From Carya illinoinensis (lineage: Eukaryota; Streptophyta; Magnoliopsida; Fagales; Juglandaceae), in NCBI RefSeq assembly GCF_018687715.1, contig NC_056753.1:14319001-14383000 (forward strand): DNA of 64,000 nucleotides, given 5' to 3'. Numbering within the stretch: position 1 is the stretch's first letter; every line of letters starts with the position of its first letter. Of this stretch, positions 56,511 through 64,000 are shown piece after piece. Both the position numbers and the translations under genes were made by a program. The notes under the pieces were generated by a model. It worked only from the letters and a program-made list of their open reading frames with translations. It did no database searches and was not told the DNA's origin.

Positions 56511-56866
56511 GCTCGAGCGAAGTGTCGAGTGAAGGTCGAGCACCGAAATCTGCCTGAGTTCGCTCGAGCGCCATGTCGAGCGAGTATCGAGCGGTCGACT
56601 CTGCCTGAGTTCGCTCGAGCTCAGTGTCGAGCGAGGGTCGAGCGACACACTCTGCCTGGGTTCGCTTGAGCTCAGTGTCGAGCGAGGGTCGAGCGGTTGA
56701 ATCTGCCTGAGTTCGCTCGAGCCGTATGTCGAGCGAGGGTCGAGCGGTTGAATCTGCCTGAGTTCGCTCGAGCCGTATGTCGAGCGATGGTCGAGCTGTT
56801 GAATCTGCCTGAGTTCGCTCGAGCGCTCTGTCGAGCGAGGGTCGAGCGAAGTCGCTTCTTTTGACC
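56511..56866 (-). repeat. 51-bp tandem repeats in copia U3 (seven units)
   Basis: Each unit contains GCTCGAG, TGTCGAGCGA and GGTCGAGC followed by CTGCCTGAGTTC. Units five and six are nearly identical, marking the extra unit relative to the 3' LTR (46848-47152). The motifs are palindromic and CpG-rich. Confidence 0.95.
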
Positions 56867-56985
56867 AATAATGAGCACACTTCAAGCCCACTTCAATCCT
56901 TCCGCAACAACACTTGTTACAACACCATTTTTCACAGGTTTTCACAAGAATATGCCAACACGCTCATTTTTCCCTCAACACATGA

Positions 56986-57343
56986 CATGAACTTGAACTT
57001 AAAACAAAACATGGACTAGCAACATAACAAGAACTTGAACTTGAAACATAACATAGACTTGAAACATAGCATGAACGTGAACATACATAACATAAACATG
57101 AACTTGAACTTAACATAAACCTGAGCATAACATGACATAAATGTGAGCTTGAGACCTAATGTGAACGTGAACATAACATAACATGAACATGAACTTGAAC
57201 ATAACATATACATGAACATAACATGACATGAACGTGAACTTGAAACATAACGTGAGCATGAACATAACATAACATGAACATGAGTTTGAACCTAACATAT
57301 ATGTGAACATAACATGATATGAACATGAACATAACATAACATA
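56986..57343. repeat. Short-motif tandem repeats in E LTR
   Basis: Irregular repetition of ACATGAACTTGAAC and GAACATAACATAAC motifs fills this stretch. Reading frames across it are artefacts. It belongs to the E LTR between the copia element and the next repeat block. Confidence 0.8.
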
Positions 57344-57700
57344 ACGGCAGATTATACTCCTTCACCGTAGTACTCAGCAACGCATAGCCTTGACCGCAGT
57401 ACCAGGCAGCGCTTATCATCCTTCTATAGTATGGCAGATTATACTCATTCACCATAGTACTTGGCAGCGCATAGCCTTGACCACAGTACCAGGCAGCACG
57501 TACTATCCTTGACCGTAACATAACTTAACCTAACGGTAGATTATACTTCTTTATCGTAGTACTCGGCAGCGCATAGCCTTGACCACAATACCAGGCAGCG
57601 CGTATTATCCTTAACCATAACATAACTTAATTGCTTTAACCATCTGCATTACGGTAGATTATACTCCTTCAGGCAGCGTGTATCATTCTTGACCGTAGTA
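57344..57700. repeat. About 90-110 bp tandem repeats in E LTR
   Basis: Four units start near 57344, 57432, 57534 and 57651, each with GGCAGATTATACT or GGTAGATTATACT. The full units then carry CGCATAGCCTTGACC and TACCAGGCAGCG. The last unit is partial. Confidence 0.82.
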
Positions 57701-57791
57701 CAAATTTACTGATAACTGAAACTTAACTGTTCTCAAAATGCACAACTGTATTCGAGATGAAACATGACTGGAATACGAAAGAACATAAGTC

Positions 57792-60487
57792 TGATTGAGC
57801 TGAAATATTGCACATTTTAACTATTTAAAACCAATGTATTTTAAATTCATCATGACATTATTATTGGTTTTAAATAGAAAAATGGTTAAAATGAATAAAT
57901 CAAAGTTGTGATTTTAATTGATTAAAAGCATGAATTTATGCTTGAATTCTACCAACTATTGATTACTATGCATTCTAGTCCATAATTTTTCTTGCTTTCC
58001 ATTATCATTTGCATTTGTACCATTGTTTTTCTTGTTCTTCATGTTCATAAAGTTTCTTGAGCTATCTTTCCATCTTTTGGGTTCAATTCATGAACCTCAA
58101 AAGATAGAAACACTTCTTGCCATCTTTGAATGGAAGTTGCTCAAAGCTAATCTTTCATTTATGTTATTTTGTTGTTGAGTGTTTTCTTTTTCTCCATCTC
58201 CATTTTTCATGCATACCATGGTTCATTATGTTCATGCCTTGTTCATACTTTGTCTTGAGCCTTCCCACCATTTAAATAATCCCAACTCCATCTAACCTCA
58301 TACATGGCTACACCAATCACCCCACATCATGCTCACTTAAACCATGACCCACCATAGCCCTCCAACAAGCCACCAAACTTGCCGTCCAACCCATCCCCCA
58401 TTTCCCTCAAATCTAGCCACCACCTAAAAAGTGGTCATTTGCTTTTCCATTAGCTATTTTGCCCTTAGTCATTTCGGCTAGCTACCATCTCACCAATGGA
58501 TCCCTTTTCACACTCAAATAAATCCACCAACTCATTTCCAACCCACCTAAATTATACATTAATTAAAAGGCTGCTGGTTTGGCTTAACTTACATTGGTTG
58601 TTGCAGCTAAATTAAGGTGAGGAACATGTGATGGATTGGAAGAAGAGGGCTGCTGCTGTCCACCGAAATGAAGAAAAAAAAAGAAAGAAAACATGTGACA
58701 AATTGAAGAGAAGCCGGCTTTGTTGAAGTGTGAAGAACATGTGATGAATTGAAGATGGATTTCGGCTGAAATGAAATTGATTGGAGGAATGAGTTTGCAA
58801 CTTGGGGCAGCTATTTATATATATATATATATATATTGCTGGATGAAGAAAAGAAAGGAGAGATGTCGTGCTTGACAAATTGAAGAGAAGTCGGCTGGAG
58901 TGAATTGTAGTTGGGGGAATGAATTGAATTAGTTTGGACCGGTCAAAGCAGTAGGTGAATGAATTGTTGTGTGCTGAAATTGAAATAACAAATTGAAGAA
59001 ACAAATTGAGGAAGTCGTCTGGAGAGGCAATGAAGAAACCGAGTATGAGTTAGGCAAGGAGTTGGGCATCGAGTTAGTCAACAAGTTAGGCAAGAAATTA
59101 GGCAAGAAGTTAGGCATGTTGGACTTGGTTGTTTGGTTTGAATTAATAAACCAATTGAATAAAATAATTGAAGAGGAATGCAATGCAAGACACGACAATT
59201 GAAGAGGAATGCAATGCAAGACACAAAATAATTAAAGAGGAATGCAAGTGGCCGAAATTGAGGTGTGAAATGCAAGAATGAAGTGTGAAACAAATTGAGG
59301 TGTGAATGCAAATTGAGTGTAAATGCAAGATTGAAGTGTGAAACCAATTGAATGAGAGATGAAGTAGCCAAGATGTTTGGCTATAAAATGGGTGCACTCT
59401 GAAGCTTAAGAGAACGATTAGGACAACTCAATCTTAGAAAAACACAACTCAACACACACAATTTTCTGCTATGTACTTGAAAGAATTAGCTCCTTTTTGT
59501 TTTAAGAAATTTTGTTTCTCCTTTTAGTTTCAAAGCTTTGTTGTTTTAGCATTTTTTTAGTGTATTAATATTTGTTCTAGAATTGTATTTCATTAAGTGT
59601 AATACCTTAATTTCCATTAAGTTACTAGTTTGTTTCATTACTAGTTTGTTTCATACAATAAAAGAAATTGTTTTAGAAGTTTTTAATCAAGTGTGCTATT
59701 TTGTTTCATAAAGAATTGTTTTAGAAGTTCTAATTAATTGTGTTACCTTAATTTATTGCAAGAAAGGTTTGGTTTTAAGCTTTTGTTTTTGTTTTTGATT
59801 TTTCTAAATATCGTACGTGAAGAGCAGATGAATTATTATAGAGTTTTTATTAAAGGTTTAGAAATTAATTTTCAAGAGTGATACGTAAGAAATTGTTCCT
59901 TTTTGTTTCAAATTTCAATTGAATCGTGAAAGGACATTTTCGTTTAGATTTTTCGTTCCCTATTTTATTTAACTTCAGTTTAAAGTTTATAGAATACTTT
60001 TGAGTTTCTGTTTACTTATTTCGTGTTATTTATTTTTCTTACTTCTTTAAATTTTCATTTAATAGTGATTACAACTGTTATATGTTATTTTGAGAATTCG
60101 TAATTTAATTACAAAGATGAATTCTAGAATCTTAGTTTTGGGCATTTTTAATTTTTCCGTTCATGTTTTGTCAATTACTTTCTAATTTAGTTTAATGCTT
60201 AATTTAGTTTTATTAATTTCTGAGTTTAATTTATTAGTCCTTTACATTCCAATCCAACAAAAAAAATTCAAAAGACATGAATCTAGTCCATGACTAGTAC
60301 CCTTTTCCATCCATTGCATATACCATCATTTTATTTTCTCTTTGTGAAGTTTTTCACATTTTTTTCAACGAGTTTAATTTTAAGCAACTTTCCCTGAGGA
60401 GACGATCTAGGAATTTATTCCTAATTATTACACGACATCTTCCTGCACTTGGGATAGCATTAGTGCTACTTTTTTTTGAATGAGTCA
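57792..60487 (+). repeat. Solo Athila-like LTR (2696 bp)
   Basis: It begins TGATTGAGCTG and ends TTGAATGAGTCA, the reverse orientation of 13403-15608. Flanked by AAGTC duplications (57787-57791 and 60488-60492). The block TGAGGAGACGATCTAGG near 60396 matches the other two LTRs. About 0.5 kb longer than they are; a TA microsatellite lies at about 58811-58835. No gene. Confidence 0.92.
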
Positions 60488-60492
60488 AAGTC

Positions 60493-63123
60493 CTGACGTC
60501 ACATAACATGACTTGAACGTAACTTGCGAGACATGACTTACTTGAGATAGAAATATTTTGTAGTATGACATAATATGTAACAAACAACATTTCATAACAT
60601 GGCATAACATGTAACAGTAAATATTACATGACATGGCATACATGTAATAGATGGCATAACATACTATGACCTGCTTGTAACATATAGCAATATGTGACAT
60701 AATAGATTGTGTAACAGATAAGCATTCATGACAGAATAAATCATGCGTAATAGATAAACATGTAATGACGTGGCATGGCATGGCATATATGATAACATAC
60801 ATACATAAATTGTAGTTCCCTTACCCATCATACATACACAGTAAACTGATAGTAAGTTAGAAGCTAACTTACCTCGATCGTCGTGTTTTACGAGAGTAAA
60901 GCGCGAAACACGAGGAACTGTAAGAGGGTATTCTAAAAGTTAGAAATTTAATTACTAATAATTTGAAATGTGTAAAAGAGACAACTTAGAGTAAAATTAC
61001 CATTTTACCCTCTACATGTGGGAAAATGACCATTTTACCCATAACTTAAGGATTTCACATTCTAACTCCAAAAATTTTCAAAATTTACATTCCTCATGTA
61101 AATTTTTTCCTAAACTCAAATATCAACTCAAAAAAATTTAAAACAAATCACAACTAAGGAAAACACACTATGACCGAAACATCCATAGGCCATTTCTCTT
61201 GATTTTTGTTGCAATTCCTTCCAACTTCAAAACTCATGCTTAAACCAAAATTTTGCAACAAAGATCTTCCTATTATAAGTTTAAAACCATACTTAAAATA
61301 TCAATTTAGAAAAATCTAATAATCAACACCAAACTTTTTGTAAAAGGATCCAAACACTTTTTTTTTTTTTTTCTTCCAAAAGAATCCAAACACTTAATCA
61401 CAAGCTTTGACCCTAAATCAAGACATCTCCAAGAATTCCAAAAAAATCAAATCTTACTTCTAACATATTCATAACATCATCCTAAGATCAACCATGCTTT
61501 AAATCATCAAAGTAAAGTCACTAAAATTACAAAATAACACTTCGAGTTTTTTTGGTTTTACACTTAGTCCAAAAACATAAATTTTTTCCTCAACTAGCTT
61601 TGATAAATCTCTTGATCAATTGCTTAAGAAGTTGAGATCTTCAAAATAAAGCATCACATGGTTTAAAAATGTGTCCTAAAGAATATCCAACCATCAAACT
61701 TAAAATCACATGGCTCAAAATCAATGAAACATGGATCTAATCCAAAAACATCAAATCTTAGGCCTAACCAAAATCCTCTTGCATAGAAAAATCATATCTT
61801 TGAAACTAATACTAAATATCTTCAAAATAACATCCTAACATGAAAATAAGAGATTCAGGATCATCATATAAAAATATCAAAGCCTTTAGAGTAGGATCAA
61901 ACCTCAAAATATTCAAACTTTCTCCAAATAAAAACTGTTTTGCCACTTCCATTTTTCAAGTTTCTAGATCTAAGAAAATCAATCATCAAAAGCTTTATTC
62001 ATCCCAAAAACCCTCAATGGAAACTGATAAAAGTATGCTAACAACACTCCATAAAATTTTCAGACCAAGATATGTCCATTAGCTTGGCCAAATTCGTGAG
62101 CCTTGGTGGGCCTCAACCAAGTGGGCTTCAATTTGGGGTTTAAAGAGGGTTTGGTTACGGCTTGAGATGCTATCAAGCCCAAATCCAATTTTTCTTGGCC
62201 CAAACAAATTTTCAAGGTTTAAAAGGTTGGATAATGATGTCATAACAAGAATTTGGGAAATTAATAGCATGTGGTCATAACAAGAATTTGGGAAATTAAT
62301 AGCATGTGGAAGTGATTTAATCAAGTGATTAAACACAATGCTAGAAATTGGATCAAAGAGGGTTTGAAGGCCAACTTTAGGGTTTGGGGAAACCGTTTAG
62401 GGTTTCAGTTTCGACCAAGATTTTGGGGTTTCAATTGGATTCTAACCATGTAGGGTTTCACTAGGGTTGAAACCCCTTTGATTTGGCTCAATTTGGATGA
62501 TCAGATAAAAAACGTTTTGCTTAGATGGCATGATCTCACACCTTGATTTCCTTCACAAATCCATCTAATGGTTCCTCTTTGTTCCAAGTGTCTAATACTA
62601 TTCACTATGTGTGGCTAAGATCTTGCCAAGTGTCCAAATAAAACTTCTTTAACATAATTTGGACATTCTACACTGTGATTTTGAAAACACTGTACTTAAT
62701 ACACTTATCAAGGTTACTATTCACTTCGAGAAAATATATAATAAACTTAGTACTGAAAAATCCTAAATATTCATATTAACCTATAGTGAAAATTGTTTAC
62801 CAAAACTCAACCCCGAAATACCCTTAAAAATAAATTCACAGTTTCGAACAGTCATTTCGTCCGAAATTATGAAAATGTGTTATTGCTCCATAAAATATTA
62901 AATATCCAACTGAGTCTAGTAGCATAGACCATAACGTATTCTAACACTTCTAACTACCTCAAACAATTAAAATCGCAATTCTGTCATCGTAGTGAGTGAT
63001 AACACTGACTATGTTGACAGACTAAAACCTGTGCAATTTGTCGATTCGTGAAAACTTATGGGGTTTTCATGAGATTCCTAAAGTCTATAAATTCCACCAT
63101 TGAATTTCTAGCGGGCTGTTACA
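60493..63123 (-). repeat. E 3' LTR, right segment
   Basis: The first 340 bp repeat ATGACATGGCATAACATGTAACA-like motifs; the remainder is AT-rich. A direct duplication of about 40 bp (CATAACAAGAATTTGGG) occurs at 62239-62310. I find no coding sequence. Confidence 0.8.
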
Positions 63124-63161
63124 TCCTCCCCTCCTAAAAAAAAGATTTCGTCCTCGAAATC
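63124..63161 (-). promoter_or_regulatory. Polypurine tract and hairpin of E
   Basis: The minus strand has stem GATTTCG/CGAAATC with an AGGA loop (63161-63144), then an A/T run and AGGAGGGGAGGA up to the LTR. The arrangement equals that of G1 and G3. Confidence 0.85.
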
Positions 63162-63315
63162 GACGCAAGTACAAACATAAAACACGCTCAAAAGAATATG
63201 GTTTACCAAAACTACTGTCCATCACTGGATGTATCATCACTGGTCGTATCCGATGGGGGTGCATCGATGTCCAATGGCACGGCATGTTGGGGTAAGTAGT
63301 AGAACACGTCATCCT

Positions 63316-63612
63316 CTAAATCATAGACCACATTGTCGAAATGACCTTGGTCGGGGGCTGCACGAACTCTTCATCGCCATTTTCTAGCTCCTGACCCTCT
63401 ACTAGCAAACGTCCATAGTGAGTTGATGACATAGATGATCTTGACCTTGCGGGCTCAGCGTTGGCAGCCGTGGCATGCTCTTCTGCTGCTCTGCTGGACT
63501 TAGCTCCATCCCGTGTTGTCCTCGCTTTGAAGCTATCCCAGTCTAACCACGTAGTCGAGTGAAGCGGCGAGTAACATTCTTCACGAGGTAACTCCTTCCT
63601 CTCGTAGTCCAC
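63316..63612 (-). CDS. Unrecognised frame at the 3' end of E
   Basis: A minus-strand frame of about 98 codons contains DYERKELPREECYSPLHSTT, SRAAEEHATAANAEPARSR and EGQELENGDEEFVQPP. It has no ATG at the beginning (a stop lies seven codons upstream of the first shown residue). A one-base frameshift near 63350 would connect it to an acidic frame (GHFDNVVYDLEDDVFYYL, ending near 63215). I recognise no family. Its place directly before the hairpin and purine tract is where an integrase/chromodomain end is expected. Compact codon use without stops hints at a former gene, possibly an exon with a spliced start. Confidence 0.35.
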   Translation of the reverse strand: MDYERKELPREECYSPLHSTTWLDWDSFKARTTRDGAKSSRAAEEHATAANAEPARSRSSMSSTHYGRLLVEGQELENGDEEFVQPPTKVISTMWSMI

Positions 63613-64000
63613 ATTAATCTTATCTTAACGATCACAAAGGTTATTGCCTAAACTTAAGAAGTTCTAGACTAACCTTCTAGGATACTAAATCCTTGCTTAA
63701 GTGAAATCACTTATTTCCTTAATGTTCAAAGAGTTATTCACCACAGGTATTTATATATATATACCACTAAATTCTGCCATTCCTTTACTCTCTCACTCTA
63801 ATCAAAATTGTACTAGAACCCTTCCACAAAGTAGGTCAAGTCATACCGGCATACTCTCTAAATCTAAAACTTCAAGTATTTGCCTAATTCAATTTGAAAA
63901 GAATTTAATCCGTACATAACTGAATTCACTTTCTCTATTTCCTCAAGGAATCCTATTTGCCTAGGACTAGCTCACTCCTTCATAATCACAACGAATCGTT
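63613..64000. other. E interior, no gene recognised
   Basis: AT-rich, with a short TATATATA run at about 63752. Small frames on both strands show no domain. The element continues beyond the window. Confidence 0.6.

Larger units (their letters stand above)
46186..56980 (-). mobile_element. Complete Ty1/copia element of Sirevirus type
   Basis: LTRs are at 46186-47266 (3') and 55849-56980 (5'), flanked by CATGA duplications (46181-46185 and 56981-56985). On the minus strand the order is 5' LTR, tRNA-Met primer site, one gag-pol frame (55779-50647), a 1.8-kb spacer, an extra frame (48807-47716), several polypurine tracts and the 3' LTR. Gene order protease-integrase-RT-RNase H is copia. Several polypurine tracts and an extra frame after pol are Sirevirus features. 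The LTRs differ by one 51-bp unit and, by my rough count, about six substitutions, so insertion was recent relative to the rest. It may be competent for movement. Confidence 0.93.
55849..56980 (-). repeat. 5' LTR of the copia element (1132 bp)
   Basis: Same termini as the 3' LTR. It holds seven 51-bp repeats (56511-56866) in place of six, accounting exactly for the 51-bp length difference. TATA box at 56456-56447 on the minus strand, about 55 bp after the repeats, so the repeats form the promoter-proximal U3. Confidence 0.95.
45467..64000 (-). mobile_element. Element E: Tekay-like retrotransposon, 3' part
   Basis: On the minus strand the 3' LTR begins TGTAACAGCCCGC (63123) and ends GGGGGCGTCACA (45467). 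Upstream of it (63124-63165) are a purine tract and a hairpin of the Tekay type. The element continues past the right edge. The LTR is split by a copia element and a solo LTR; without them it is about 4.2 kb. The integrase and chromodomain expected next to the purine tract are not seen in 63124-64000, so E may be non-autonomous. Confidence 0.82.

Noticed and set aside
56986..57521. Met/Cys/Phe-rich minus-strand frames resembling membrane proteins
   Set aside because: Produced by ACATGAAC-type tandem repeats; no unique sequence.

Overview
The window is plant nuclear DNA made entirely of LTR retrotransposons. I see no host protein-coding, rRNA or tRNA gene. Angiosperm origin, probably a eudicot, is inferred from the element lineages: Tekay/Del-type chromoviruses, another chromovirus-like Ty3/gypsy family, Athila/Tat-like elements primed by tRNA-Asp, and a Sirevirus-type Ty1/copia element. 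Deep nesting, solo LTRs, tandem LTR arrays and transition-type stop codons fit old methylated heterochromatin, possibly pericentromeric. I cannot name the species.

Layout. (1) 1-20371 is a minus-strand Tekay-type element, called H. Its pol runs off the left edge (1-713) and resumes at 15609-18258, followed by its 5' LTR (18259-20371). Nested in it are a plus-strand Tekay element, G1 (LTRs 714-2689 and 7776-9769, with gag-protease-RT-RNaseH-integrase-chromodomain between). A second internal region, G2, follows without a break (9770-10433). Next comes a truncated minus-strand Athila/Tat-like element (10434-15608). (2) 20372-20804 is an LTR piece of a minus-strand family D. (3) 20805-44584 is a tandem array, C, of degenerate chromovirus-like units in the order internal-LTR-internal-LTR-internal-LTR-internal. 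It is interrupted by a solo Athila-like LTR (22055-24239, duplication GGGGC), another solo LTR (24837-26814, duplication AAGGG) and a non-autonomous Tekay element G3 (29177-38000, duplication TATAG). (4) 44585-45466 is the 3' LTR and pol end of a minus-strand D element. (5) From 45467 to the right edge lies a minus-strand Tekay-like element E with an LTR of about 4.2 kb. That LTR is split by a complete copia element (46186-56980, duplication CATGA) and a solo Athila-like LTR (57792-60487, duplication AAGTC).

The best-preserved element is the copia one. It has a single uninterrupted gag-pol frame of 1710 residues, several polypurine tracts near the 3' LTR (a Sirevirus hallmark) and an extra 371-residue frame in the position of env-like genes. 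The extra frame looks like an independent gene. A TATA box lies inside a GCTCGAG-rich cluster matching the 51-bp repeats of the LTR promoter. It is followed by a splice donor, a 734-bp intron and an acceptor 8 nt before the ATG. This is my lead candidate for something undescribed.

Other points: a small intron of unequal length at the gag/protease junction of two diverged Tekay copies; a hairpin with a possible compensatory change just before the Tekay polypurine tract; an acidic peptide-like frame kept in diverged Tekay LTRs; and a fused, tandemly repeated integrase fragment spread through the C array. Most coding regions are dead. The copia element is the only one with intact frames and is probably the youngest insertion. 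All identifications come from reading motifs by eye; no database search was possible.
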